Part shown: piece after piece, positions 7,846 to 15,582 of the stretch
How positions within the stretch are numbered: position 1 is the first letter of the stretch
Layout of the letters: every line of letters begins with the position of its first letter
NCBI GenBank assembly: GCA_958422845.1
Contig: CATZPU010000002.1
Location: 1 to 27,440 of the forward strand
Length of the DNA: 27,440 bases
Direction: 5' to 3'
From: an uncultured Lachnospiraceae bacterium
GTDB lineage: Bacteria; Bacillota; Clostridia; Lachnospirales; Lachnospiraceae
Program-made: the position numbers and the translations under genes
The notes under the pieces: generated by a model
Database searches by the model: none
Seen by the model: the letters and a program-made list of their open reading frames with translations, nothing else
What the model was told of the DNA's origin: nothing

Positions 7846-8586
7846 TTAGGCTTTACTTTTTGGGCGCATTGGCAGGCGGATACAGAAATTTGTATAAGTG
7901 TCCGGTCCGGAAGTACAGGTATCAAGTGAGAGACTGCCATCATGGTGCTGTACGATACTTCTGACAATACCGAGTCCCAGACCTGTGCCATGTGTTTTGT
8001 GTGTAACGAATGGTTCAAAAAGTGTATTCATATATTCGTCGGGAATTCCAGGCCCATTGTCTTTTATGTAAAAGCATATATCTGTCTCGTCAGATGTACA
8101 GGAGAGTGTGATCGTTTTTTCACCGTTTTGTGCGGAGACAGCATCAGCAGCATTTAACAGCAGATTTATAATAGCTTCCCGAAGCTTATATTTGTCGGCA
8201 GACATTTTTGCTGTGTTTAGATCGCCGTCTGATTCGATCGTGAAATTGATGCTGCGTTCCTGCATAAGCGAGGCGCAGGAATTTTTGATCTCTGCGAGAA
8301 AACTTTCAGCAGTAAAGGAAGAGCGGCGGATCGTATCAATATTATTCAGGGATGACATATCCTGAAGAAGTGCGAGAATATCATTCAGATCCTGTTTCAC
8401 CTGAGGCCACAGTGCGGCAGACTGTAATTGCGGATATTCCTTTTCCAAAAGCTGAAGAGAGCTGCTGATCAGGGTAAGCGGATTGCGGATCTCATGTGAA
8501 AATTTGGAAAGCAGGTTTTTAGATGCAGTTTTTTGTTGGATGATTTTTTCACATTCCAACTCACACATTTTTTCTGATAATTTCAT
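7846..8586 (-). CDS. Soluble orphan sensor histidine kinase
   Basis: A 246-residue kinase consisting of little more than the catalytic core. The phosphoacceptor is His31 in FSHEIRNPLT. The N box is NLLLNAADA (Asn145), G1 is DNGPGIP (176-182), the F box is LFEPF and G2 is GTGLGLGI. There is no membrane segment and no N-terminal sensor domain, only about 25 helical residues before the H box. No response regulator gene is adjacent. The core resembles sporulation-type phosphorelay kinases, so it may take its signal from a partner and feed a distant regulator. ATG at 8584-8586 is preceded by AAGGAGTTG. It converges with the rhomboid gene, with 11 bases between stops. Confidence 0.9.
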   Translation of the reverse strand: MKLSEKMCELECEKIIQQKTASKNLLSKFSHEIRNPLTLISSSLQLLEKEYPQLQSAALWPQVKQDLNDILALLQDMSSLNNIDTIRRSSFTAESFLAEIKNSCASLMQERSINFTIESDGDLNTAKMSADKYKLREAIINLLLNAADAVSAQNGEKTITLSCTSDETDICFYIKDNGPGIPDEYMNTLFEPFVTHKTHGTGLGLGIVRSIVQHHDGSLSLDTCTSGPDTYTNFCIRLPMRPKSKA

Positions 8587-8662
8587 AATTCAACTCCTTG
8601 TAACAGTAAATAGAACGATACCCAGTGTAACATTTTATAATAAAATTATCAATCATATTTTG

Positions 8663-8691
8663 TTGACAAATTCCGACATAGTTTTTAATAT
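8663..8691 (+). promoter_or_regulatory. Sigma-A-type promoter for the HIT/sigma-factor unit
   Basis: TTGACA at 8663-8668, a 17-base spacer, then TAATAT at 8686-8691. This is a near-perfect housekeeping promoter. Predicted transcription start is around 8698, about 60 bases before the TTG start of the HIT gene. Confidence 0.85.
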
Positions 8692-8699
8692 AGTAATAT

Positions 8700-8737
8700 A
8701 GCATATTTATGCTGTAACAAAGCAATGGCAGCATAAA
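8700..8737 (+). promoter_or_regulatory. Overlapping inverted repeats at the transcription start of the HIT gene
   Basis: AGCATA (8700-8705) is complementary to TATGCT (8708-8713). That same arm, extended to TTTATGCTG (8706-8714), is also complementary to CAGCATAAA (8729-8737). Only one of the two pairings can form at a time. The element begins at the predicted +1 site, so it could be an operator or a short alternative 5' leader. The longer stem has 9 base pairs. Confidence 0.5.
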
Positions 8738-8758
8738 GAAGAGAAAGAAGGGAAGACA

Positions 8759-9160
8759 TTGTCAGAAAAATGTATTTTTTGCAAAATTGCAAACGGAGAA
8801 ATTCCATCGGCAACGTTATATGAGGATGAGGAATTTCGGGTGATTCTGGATCTTAATCCTGCTTCCAAGGGACATGCACTGATCCTTCCGAAGAAGCATG
8901 CCGCGGACTTTTTTGATCTGCCGGATGAGACGGCAGGCAGAGCAATCATACTCGCAAAGAAGATTGCCTCTGTTTTAAAGGCGGGACTGCATGCAGATGG
9001 GATCAATGTGGTACAGAATAATGGAGAGGCGGCAGGACAGACCGTATTCCACTACCATATGCACCTGATTCCAAGGTATCAGGGCGATACAGTAAATGTA
9101 AACTGGATTCCGGGTACGCTGACAGAGGAGGACAAAAAAGAAATTTTGGCGCTGTTTTAA
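8759..9160 (+). CDS. HIT-family nucleotide-binding hydrolase (Hint/HinT type)
   Basis: A 133-residue histidine triad protein. The active-site motif FHYHMHLIPR near residue 100 gives the HxHxH triad. The N-terminal CIFCKIANGEIPS is the usual opening of Hint proteins, including the two Cys that may hold zinc, and LNPASKGHALILPKKH is the conserved core. Such proteins hydrolyse AMP-lysine-type nucleoside phosphoramidates. The only workable start is TTG 8759, with AAGAAGGGAAG upstream; the nearby ATG at 8770 is out of frame. It is led by a strong promoter and followed 58 bases later by the sigma factor gene, which it may help express. Confidence 0.93.
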   Translation: MSEKCIFCKIANGEIPSATLYEDEEFRVILDLNPASKGHALILPKKHAADFFDLPDETAGRAIILAKKIASVLKAGLHADGINVVQNNGEAAGQTVFHYHMHLIPRYQGDTVNVNWIPGTLTEEDKKEILALF

Positions 9161-9218
9161 ATGAGATAAGGGATCAAAAGAAGATCCTATTACAAATGAT
9201 GAAGGATAAAGTAGAAAC

Positions 9219-9743
9219 ATGAAAAACAAGAAATTCGAGGAATACTTTCTGAAGTATAAAAACCTCGTTATAAGAATCGTCATGAATAAAACCGGAGATT
9301 ATCAGACAGCGCAGGAAATATGTCAGCAGGTATTTATTTCATTCTATACCAATATGGATAAGGTTTCACCGGAGCTTGTAAAGGCATGGCTGATTCGCAG
9401 TACACAAAATGCGATCGTCGACTATATCAGAAAAAATAAGACGAAGGAAAAGCATATAGCAGAGACGACCTGCACAGACAACGGCAATGTTCTCATGGAG
9501 GAGAGCGTAGAGATTTACGCAGAAAGGCAAAGCTGCAGAGAATTTGCAGGACGCATTTTACGGGAAGTAAGGGCGGTCAATGAGCAGTGGTTTGAAGTGC
9601 TGATGATGCACTGTGTGGAAGGACTGTCCTATGCGGAAACAGCCAAACGGCTGAAGATTTCGGAATCTGTGTTAAGAGCCAGAATGTATCGTGCCAGAGC
9701 TTACGTCAGGGAAAGATTTGGTCAGGAATATCTGGAACGCTGA
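9219..9743 (+). CDS. ECF-like sigma-70 family RNA polymerase sigma factor
   Basis: A 174-residue sigma factor of ECF size. Region 2 covers about residues 8-75 (DYQTAQEICQQVFISFY, then AWLIRSTQNAIVDYIRKNK), for core binding and -10 recognition. Region 4 covers about 120-165 (EGLSYAETAKRLKISESVLRARMYRAR), a helix-turn-helix for -35 binding. Regions 1 and 3 are missing, as in ECF factors. It lies behind the HIT gene on the same strand and is followed by a terminator. No anti-sigma gene follows directly, but a DUF4367 membrane protein of the sort often paired with such sigma factors lies beyond the inverted murG, at 11099. Confidence 0.9.
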   Translation: MKNKKFEEYFLKYKNLVIRIVMNKTGDYQTAQEICQQVFISFYTNMDKVSPELVKAWLIRSTQNAIVDYIRKNKTKEKHIAETTCTDNGNVLMEESVEIYAERQSCREFAGRILREVRAVNEQWFEVLMMHCVEGLSYAETAKRLKISESVLRARMYRARAYVRERFGQEYLER

Positions 9744-9812
9744 CAGGGAAGAACCGAGTCGGGCGCATATTGCGAAGTAATTGGATATTTTTGGTATCCG
9801 TGAGTATCATGA

Positions 9813-9854
9813 TTTTATGCTATGGGAAAGTAAGGGCTTTTCTATAGCATAAAA
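9813..9854. repeat. Long intergenic hairpin, copy 1
   Basis: Arms 9813-9830 and 9837-9854 pair over 18 positions, including two G-T wobbles, around a six-base loop. The core is TTTATGCTATGGGAAAG facing CTTTTCTATAGCATAAA. It lies between the convergent sigma-factor and murG genes. The element at 16773-16830 has nearly the same arms. Confidence 0.85.
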
Positions 9855-9856
9855 AA

Positions 9857-9900
9857 GCGCCGCAGCTACTTGGAAGTAAGTATTTTGCGGCACTCTTTTT
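9857..9900. terminator. Bidirectional Rho-independent terminator
   Basis: GCGCCGCA (9857-9864) pairs with TGCGGCAC (9886-9893) with one mismatch, and an inner ACTT/AAGT stem lies between. On the plus strand it is followed by TCTTTTT (9894-9900), ending the HIT/sigma transcript. On the minus strand the run of A at 9851-9856 becomes six T, ending murG. Confidence 0.85.
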
Positions 9901-9917
9901 CAAATATATCGGTGTAT

Positions 9918-10985
9918 TTATTTTTTTGTGATCTCTTCGATCAGGGAGATGATCGTGCTGACTGCATTGCTTGCGCTGCTTTTTTCCATGGCAGTGATGT
10001 ATGTCTGGCGGTTATCAAAAAGCTCGTTGATTTTCTTCAGAAGCAGTTCCGGAGTAATCTGTTCTTCTTCCAACATATCACTGAAGCCCTGTTTTTTGAA
10101 AGATTTTGCATTTAAAATCTGATCTCCGCGGCTTGCGGCAGCAGAGAGTGGGATCAAAAGAGCAGGTTTGCGCAGCTCGAGAAGCTCGCAGATCGCATTT
10201 GCTCCGGCTCTTGAAACTACGATGTCAGCAAGTGCAAATAAGTCAGCCAGTTCGTCTTTAATGTATTCAAACTGAATATATCCGGCAGTATTTTTTAAAG
10301 ATTCATCGACATTACCCTTTCCGCAGAGATGAACGACCTGAAAGGCTTTCAGCAGTTGGGGAAGGATATTGCGGATAGCAGTATTCACTGCGACGGAACC
10401 AAGACTTCCGCCAATGATCAGAAGAACCGGTTTGTCTGCGGTGAAGCCGCAGAATTTAAGCGCTTCCAGACGGTTTCCGCTGCGAAGCTCCGCACGGATC
10501 GGACAGCCTGTGACGACAGCCTTTCCTTCCGGCAGGTGAGAAATTGTTTCAGGAAAATTACAGCATACTTTTGAGGCAGCAGGGATTGCAAGGCGGTTGG
10601 CAAGTCCCGGCGTCATATCGGACTCATGTATAATGACCGGAATGTGCATAGTCTTTGCAGCCTGTACGACAGGAACGGTCACAAAGCCGCCTTTTGAAAA
10701 AATAACGTCAGGCTTTAATTGTTTTAGAAGTTTTTTTGCCTGAAAGAATCCTTTTGCAACGCGGAACGGATCAGAAAAATTTTTCAGGTCAAAGTAACGC
10801 CGCAATTTTCCTGAGGCAATTCCGTGGTAAGAAATACCCATTTCTTCAATCAGTTTTTTTTCGATGCCATCATAGGAACCGATATATTGAATATCGAATC
10901 CGAGCTCTTTAAGCTGCGGAACAAGAGCGATATTCGGAGTGACATGTCCGGCAGTACCGCCGACGGTGAGAATGATTCTTTTCAT
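9918..10985 (-). CDS. murG: UDP-GlcNAc:lipid I N-acetylglucosaminyltransferase MurG
   Basis: A 355-residue GT28-family enzyme that adds GlcNAc to lipid I to make lipid II on the inner face of the membrane. The N-terminal glycine-rich loop [10 protein letters not shown] is typical, as are [14 protein letters not shown] and [13 protein letters not shown] second glycine loop, GGSLGS, lies near the middle. The UDP-GlcNAc site region [23 protein letters not shown], followed by a GDQILNA motif, is complete. Length matches the family (about 355). The start ATG at 10983-10985 has GGAGG 10 bases upstream. The gene stands alone and inverted between a sigma factor and a DUF4367 gene, away from any visible division and cell-wall cluster, which suggests it may be a second or relocated murG. 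Confidence 0.93.
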   Translation of the reverse strand: MKRIILTVGGTAGHVTPNIALVPQLKELGFDIQYIGSYDGIEKKLIEEMGISYHGIASGKLRRYFDLKNFSDPFRVAKGFFQAKKLLKQLKPDVIFSKGGFVTVPVVQAAKTMHIPVIIHESDMTPGLANRLAIPAASKVCCNFPETISHLPEGKAVVTGCPIRAELRSGNRLEALKFCGFTADKPVLLIIGGSLGSVAVNTAIRNILPQLLKAFQVVHLCGKGNVDESLKNTAGYIQFEYIKDELADLFALADIVVSRAGANAICELLELRKPALLIPLSAAASRGDQILNAKSFKKQGFSDMLEEEQITPELLLKKINELFDNRQTYITAMEKSSASNAVSTIISLIEEITKK

Positions 10986-11098
10986 AACGTAGTGTCCTCC
11001 ATATTTATTATTTGATGCAGATACTTTAACATGTACGAAATGCTTTCCCCTACAGTTTACCCGCTATTATAAAAAAGTCAAGAAGGGACTTGTCAGCC

Positions 11099-12094
11099 AT
11101 GGAAAAAGACAATAAAAAGCAGGAAAAAAAAGGTAAAATAACGTCTTTCGAGATTACGGAGGATATGCTTTCCGATTCTGAGCTTGATCTTTTTTTGAAA
11201 GAAAGCCTGATCCGAGAAGCTGATGAAATAGAAAAGGCTCTGAATGAAGAGGAAGCGCTGAGGGGAGTGGGAGCTTCCGATGATTTGTTTCAGTCTATCG
11301 TGGATAAGCTGAAAGCGCAGGGCGTGTGGGAAGAGACGCAGGAAAGTGAACAGAATGTTTCATCATCTGTAAGTCAGCCGGAATATAAGGAGCAGGATGT
11401 GATATACAGCATGCTCTCAGAAGAGGATCGTCTGAATATTGAAGCAGGCAAAAAATACCGTATGCAGGAGGAACTGCGCAAGAAGAAGCAGAAAAGAAGA
11501 GCAAAAATAATAAAACGCGGCGGCGTGGCAGCCGCAGCGATCGCAGTCGTATTCGGGCTTAGCATGACGAGCGATGCAAACAGGAGACTGATGCTGAAGG
11601 CGTGGGATGGGTTGATGTATAATTTGAATTATAGGTTGTCGACTGATTATGTGGAGCAAAAGTCTGTCAGGAGTAAAACAGAGGGAGAGATAGAGGCGAT
11701 AAAAGATATAAAAACAAAATTAGAGACAGCCACAATTGAGTTTAAATATCTTCCGAAAGGGATGGAGTATGCAGGATATGAAGTGTTTGAAGATAGTAAA
11801 GGAGCATATCTATTTTATAGATGGAATGACAAAATATTTAATATTTCGATGATGTATATGCCAAATACGAATCAGGACAGTTCAACGTATTATGTTTTTA
11901 ATCAAGATGCGGAAATTATTGATATTGTAAAAAATGAACAAGATTTAGAAATTGTTATTTTAAAAACAGATTTAGGATTAGATGAAGCAATGTATGCTGC
12001 TGAAATACAGTATAATGATTTTAGATATATTTTGAATGGTATGAGTTCTTTAGAAGAAATAAAAAAAATAGCAAAATATTGTATATTATTATAA
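11099..12094 (+). CDS. DUF4367-type anti-sigma-like membrane protein
   Basis: A 331-residue protein with a highly charged N-terminal half (about 1-135), a lysine/arginine-rich stretch, one membrane helix (about 139-155, GGVAAAAIAVVFGLSM) and a C-terminal extracytoplasmic domain. The latter, with YLPKGMEYAGYEVFEDSKG and a closing YNDFRYILNG, fits the DUF4367 pattern. Proteins with this layout often accompany ECF-type sigma factors and are thought to act as membrane anti-sigma or sensor proteins; here that is inference. ATG 11099 is preferred, with AGAAGGG 11 bases upstream; TTG 11090 in frame is too close to that site. From about 11640 to the end the gene becomes clearly AT-rich, with poly-A runs, unlike its first half. 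Confidence 0.72.
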   Translation: MEKDNKKQEKKGKITSFEITEDMLSDSELDLFLKESLIREADEIEKALNEEEALRGVGASDDLFQSIVDKLKAQGVWEETQESEQNVSSSVSQPEYKEQDVIYSMLSEEDRLNIEAGKKYRMQEELRKKKQKRRAKIIKRGGVAAAAIAVVFGLSMTSDANRRLMLKAWDGLMYNLNYRLSTDYVEQKSVRSKTEGEIEAIKDIKTKLETATIEFKYLPKGMEYAGYEVFEDSKGAYLFYRWNDKIFNISMMYMPNTNQDSSTYYVFNQDAEIIDIVKNEQDLEIVILKTDLGLDEAMYAAEIQYNDFRYILNGMSSLEEIKKIAKYCILL

Positions 12095-12162
12095 ATTATC
12101 GTCACATATAAAAATGATTTACGTTATTATATATGTATTTCAGAAAGGAAAGGAGAGTAAAT

Positions 12163-12645
12163 ATGGAAAAAAAAGTACGGTTATTACTAACACCAATGTT
12201 GCTTCTGGTTTGTTTTATGTGCATTACAGTTTTTGTATCAGCGCAGACAGAGGAGACTATTGTAGATGGCTCGAAATTGACGCATGAGCTTTCTGCGGAA
12301 GGAATTGCATACCCTACGCTAAGAGGAAAATACTTTAGTAATGGGGCAGGGAGAATTACCGTAACTGGGTATCGGCAGGTTATGATTACCGGAGATACGA
12401 TAGCTCGTCAGGATGTGGACTCTGTCAAGGTAACCATTCATTTACAGCGCTTGGAAGGTGGGAGTTGGGTGACTATTGCTTCGTACGGACCGACAGTAAA
12501 ATATAATACATACTATGTATCGGCAAGTAGGACATATTCTGTATCCGGTGGCTACTATTACCGAATGAGGGGAAGTCATACAGTTATCGAGAATGGAGAA
12601 TTTGAATCTGCTGCCAGTGATACAAATGGTATTTGGATAGACTGA
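12163..12645 (+). CDS. Small secreted protein, DUF6147-like
   Basis: A 160-residue protein with a clear signal peptide: MEKK, a hydrophobic core LLLTPMLLLVCFMCITVFV, and probable cleavage after SAQ or nearby. The mature part (about 130 residues) is rich in Tyr, Gly, Ser and Thr, with alternating beta-type pattern and a C-terminus YYYRMRGSHTVIENGEFES..TNGIWI. That ending recalls the DUF6147 family of small secreted Firmicute proteins. This is recall of a pattern, not a search. The start ATG 12163 has AAAGGAGAG upstream; an in-frame ATG at 12133 would add ten residues without a good site. It follows the DUF4367 gene by 68 bases and shares its AT-rich composition. Function unknown; surface exposure is likely. 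Confidence 0.7.
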   Translation: MEKKVRLLLTPMLLLVCFMCITVFVSAQTEETIVDGSKLTHELSAEGIAYPTLRGKYFSNGAGRITVTGYRQVMITGDTIARQDVDSVKVTIHLQRLEGGSWVTIASYGPTVKYNTYYVSASRTYSVSGGYYYRMRGSHTVIENGEFESAASDTNGIWID

Positions 12646-12683
12646 TGCGTCCGAAAAAAATATTGCCACTTATCAACCCAACA

Positions 12684-12708
12684 CGGATAAATCATTTCAA
12701 GTTATCCG
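12684..12708 (+). terminator. Hairpin after the secreted-protein gene, possible weak terminator
   Basis: CGGATAA (12684-12690) pairs perfectly with TTATCCG (12702-12708) around an 11-base loop. It is 39 bases past the stop of the secreted-protein gene. The following sequence (CATAATTT) is only weakly T-rich, so termination is possible rather than clear. Confidence 0.4.
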
Positions 12709-12762
12709 CATAATTTCAGCTAAAAACAAATAACTCATTAACTATCAATTATTAAAAGAATC

Positions 12763-12817
12763 TCCCGTTTCCTACACGGAGTGGTTTACTTAAAACCGCA
12801 GCTGTCAGGAAACGGGG
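12763..12817 (+). promoter_or_regulatory. Nested hairpin in the leader of the unknown 303-residue gene
   Basis: CCCGTTTCCT (12764-12773) pairs with AGGAAACGGG (12807-12816), ten perfect base pairs. Inside it a second stem joins 12781-12787 to 12793-12799 (GTGGTTT with AAACCGC, one wobble). The base of the structure ends about 10 bases before the AAGGAGA site of the next gene, so it could govern translation or be a processed RNA element. No known riboswitch class was recognised. Confidence 0.5.
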
Positions 12818-12840
12818 ATGGAAAGTAAGGAGAAGGTATT

Positions 12841-13752
12841 ATGGAAAAGAAATGTTACCGTTTTTTGTATGGCGAGATGGACGGGTGTTTTGTACATATC
12901 GGAGAGATAAAAGACATGAAAACGGGAAAGCAGCTTGCTTTTGGATATATACGCAGCATAGACGGGCATGTGGATCAGGAAGAATCTGAGCACACGCTTT
13001 TTTTATGTCCTAAAAAACTGGATGTAATTATACTGGGGAATATAGACGATGCGGTTAAGCGGGTGTTGAAAAAGTTTATGGAGCATGCGTTGGTCGATAC
13101 GCTTGTGGTACCTGAGGGGCTTGGTTTTGCAGGACTTAGTTTTATGTCGAGAAGGACGGTGACGCTTTGTCTGTCAGTGGATCAGCCGGAAAGGCTGTAT
13201 CGTTTTTCTGCTGTGGGGTGGAAGCTGATTGCGGCAACGTATGAGAGAGGTCGCGTTGTATTTGCACACGGGCTGTCATGTACGGAGGAAACAGATCCTG
13301 AAGGTATTTCTCCGTATGATCTGGGAGATTTTCTTCCGGATGGTTATTATAAAGAGAATAAGTTGTGCGTAAGTATGGAGAAAGAGTGCGCTCGGAATAA
13401 ATGTGGGGAGAGCGGCAAATATGAGAATACGCTTTCGCCAAACTGTATTGGTACGGTTTTGCTGACAGGAGAGATGAAGGGAATTAAATTAAAGATGTTT
13501 GAATCTGAGCTTGAGGAGAATATTCAGGGTATCCGCTTTGTGGGAGTTTGCGGAAAAGAGGAGAGCGAACAAGAGAAGATAGAAGAAATGGCTGCGCTTT
13601 TGAAGGATAAGCGATATTTTATCGGAGTGGAGGATGAACTCAGTGACGGATTATTGGATAAAATATGCAGAAACGGTATGTATGGAAATCCGGTGACGTT
13701 ACAGGAGGAGCAGGCATTTTGCTGCTGCGGAGTGGTTACATACGAAGAATAA
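12841..13752 (+). CDS. Unrecognised 303-residue protein, possibly a degenerate metallo-beta-lactamase fold
   Basis: I do not recognise this family. There is no signal peptide or membrane helix, so it should be cytoplasmic. ATG 12841 has AAGGAGAAGG upstream. Residues 58-94 (KKLDVIILGNIDD, then VDTLVVPEG) follow the rhythm of the first motif region of ComEC-type metallo-beta-lactamases, and TVLLTGEMKG near residue 205 recalls their LLTGD strand. The metal-binding HxHxDH is absent, so an enzyme of that class would be dead. It has many Cys (CARNKC around 183, FCCCG near the end). The following gene is a true metallo-beta-lactamase-fold protein. The fold suggestion is weak and could be refuted by a structure prediction. 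Confidence 0.6.
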   Translation: MEKKCYRFLYGEMDGCFVHIGEIKDMKTGKQLAFGYIRSIDGHVDQEESEHTLFLCPKKLDVIILGNIDDAVKRVLKKFMEHALVDTLVVPEGLGFAGLSFMSRRTVTLCLSVDQPERLYRFSAVGWKLIAATYERGRVVFAHGLSCTEETDPEGISPYDLGDFLPDGYYKENKLCVSMEKECARNKCGESGKYENTLSPNCIGTVLLTGEMKGIKLKMFESELEENIQGIRFVGVCGKEESEQEKIEEMAALLKDKRYFIGVEDELSDGLLDKICRNGMYGNPVTLQEEQAFCCCGVVTYEE

Positions 13753-13965
13753 TAGAATGATGAAAATCTACATACAAATATAGAAATAAAGATACAGGGG
13801 AATCCTTTCTTTCGAAATCCTTTATAAAATTTTTTGATTTTTTGGTGGAGAAATCACTTTATGAATGATAAAATAAAGGAAAAAGGAAGGATTTTTCTGT
13901 TTTTTATGTGATGCAAAACAGGTGTGGCTTTTGTCTTAGAATGTAAAAGAAATGAGGTGCATGGT

Positions 13966-15582
13966 ATGAGACTTACTTTTTTAGGGGCAACGCATGAGGT
14001 GACAGGCAGTTGTTTTTTGTTGGAAGCATGCGGCAAACGTGTGTTGATAGACTGCGGTATGGAGCAGGGACCGGATACGTTTGAAAATATGGAGTTGCCG
14101 GTGAATCCGGCTGATGTGGATATGGTGCTGCTGACGCATGCGCATATGGATCATTCCGGAAAGCTGCCGCTTCTATATAAAAGAGGGTTTGACGGGCAGG
14201 TATTTGCGACAAATGCGACGGCAGATCTGTGTGAGATCATGCTCCGTGACAGCGCGCATATTCAGATGTTCGAGGCAGAATGGAAGAACCGTAAGGGAAT
14301 GAGAGCGGGACGCGAGCCGGTGGAGCCGCTGTACGATATGGATGACGCGATCGGCGTGCTTTCCTGTTTTGTGCGCTGCGAGTATGACAAAGAGATCATG
14401 ATCGCCAATGGAATCCAGATTCATTTCGTAGATGCGGGGCATCTGCTTGGTTCTTCTTCGATCACAGTGAAGATTCAGGAGAATGATGTGGAAAAGACGA
14501 TCGTTTTTTCCGGCGATATTGGAAATCTCCATCAGCCCCTGATTCGGGACCCGCAGTATCTTAAGCATGCAGATTACGTCGTGATGGAGTCGACGTACGG
14601 AGACAGAAGTCATGAAGCTCCGGCTGATTATGCTGTCGCGCTTGCTGAAGTGATACAGCGGACGTTTGACCGCGGCGGCAATGTTGTCGTGCCGTCGTTT
14701 GCAGTGGGACGCACGCAGGAGATGCTTTATTTTATACGCCAGATCAAGCAGAATGGTCTGGTAAAAGGGCATGATGGATTTGAGGTATGGGTGGACAGTC
14801 CGCTTGCAAATGAAGCGACGAATATTTTCTGCGAGCATATGTGGAATGATTTTGACGAGGAGGCCATGGAGCTTTTGCATCAGGGAATCAATCCGATCGG
14901 TTTTGCAGGACTCAAGACCTCTATTACAAGTGATGATTCGAGAGCGATCAATGAGGACATGCGGCCGAAGGTGATCCTTTCCGCGAGCGGTATGTGTGAT
15001 GCCGGACGTATCAAGCACCATTTGAAGCACAATTTATGGAGAAAGGATTCGACGATCCTGTTTGTCGGTTATCAGGCGGTCGGTACGCTCGGAAGAGCGC
15101 TGATTGACGGCGTGGAGAATGTGAAGCTGTTCGGAGAGGAGATCGACGTAAAGGCAGAGATATGCAGACTTCCCGGTATCAGCGGCCATGCGGATAATAA
15201 CGGGCTGATCCGCTGGATATCTTCTTTTGAAGAGAAGCCGAAAAAAGTATTTGTCGTACACGGAGATGAGACGGTATGTGAAGTCTTTACGAACAGGCTG
15301 AGAGATGAGCTTGGGCTGGATGCGTATGCACCGTATTCGGGAGCGGAATTTGATCTTGCAGCAGGAAGGATTACGGCGGAGCCGGCTCCGGTCCGGACGA
15401 AGCGCGAGACGGTATCGGCTGCCGCTGCAAAGGTGACAAAGACGTTTGCACGGCTGTTGGCGGCAGGTCAGCGTCTGATCGGTGTGATCCGCCAAAATGA
15501 AGGCGGCGCGAACAGAGATATTGAAAAGTTTACACGGGAAATACATGCGCTGTGTGACAAGTGGGAAAGAAAAGACTTATGA
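13966..15582 (+). CDS. Beta-CASP metallo-beta-lactamase-fold RNase-like protein
   Basis: A 538-residue protein. The metal site motif is THAHMDHSG (His58, His60, Asp62, His63), preceded by LIDCG and followed by DAGHLLGSSS and FSGDIG. The beta-CASP part shows MESTYGDRSHE, VPSFAVGRTQE and SASGMCDAGRIKHHLKHNL, and the final metal ligand region is ISGHADNNGL. This set defines the CPSF73/Ysh1-like bacterial group, predicted RNA endo- or exonucleases. ATG 13966 gives the standard opening MRLTFLGATHEVTGSC and has GAGGTG upstream; an in-frame GTG at 13924 is unlikely. A ~75-residue C-terminal tail rich in Lys and Arg goes beyond the core. Its stop overlaps the next start (ATGA at 15579-15582), coupling it to the transglutaminase lipoprotein. 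Confidence 0.92.
   Translation: MRLTFLGATHEVTGSCFLLEACGKRVLIDCGMEQGPDTFENMELPVNPADVDMVLLTHAHMDHSGKLPLLYKRGFDGQVFATNATADLCEIMLRDSAHIQMFEAEWKNRKGMRAGREPVEPLYDMDDAIGVLSCFVRCEYDKEIMIANGIQIHFVDAGHLLGSSSITVKIQENDVEKTIVFSGDIGNLHQPLIRDPQYLKHADYVVMESTYGDRSHEAPADYAVALAEVIQRTFDRGGNVVVPSFAVGRTQEMLYFIRQIKQNGLVKGHDGFEVWVDSPLANEATNIFCEHMWNDFDEEAMELLHQGINPIGFAGLKTSITSDDSRAINEDMRPKVILSASGMCDAGRIKHHLKHNLWRKDSTILFVGYQAVGTLGRALIDGVENVKLFGEEIDVKAEICRLPGISGHADNNGLIRWISSFEEKPKKVFVVHGDETVCEVFTNRLRDELGLDAYAPYSGAEFDLAAGRITAEPAPVRTKRETVSAAAAKVTKTFARLLAAGQRLIGVIRQNEGGANRDIEKFTREIHALCDKWERKDL

Noticed and set aside
10986..11098. Clear promoters for the divergent murG and DUF4367 genes.
   Set aside because: A TATAAT on the minus strand (11066-11071) has only a CTGACA at 19 bases, and no paired boxes were convincing on the plus strand.
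13753..13965. Promoter or terminator in the gap before the beta-CASP gene.
   Set aside because: TCCTTTAT/ATAAAGGA arms are far apart and the AT-rich -10/-35-like boxes have poor spacing. Nothing there is firm.
14173..15030. A 285-codon frame on the minus strand opposite the beta-CASP gene.
   Set aside because: It lies wholly opposite a gene with complete family motifs, and its product resembles no protein family.
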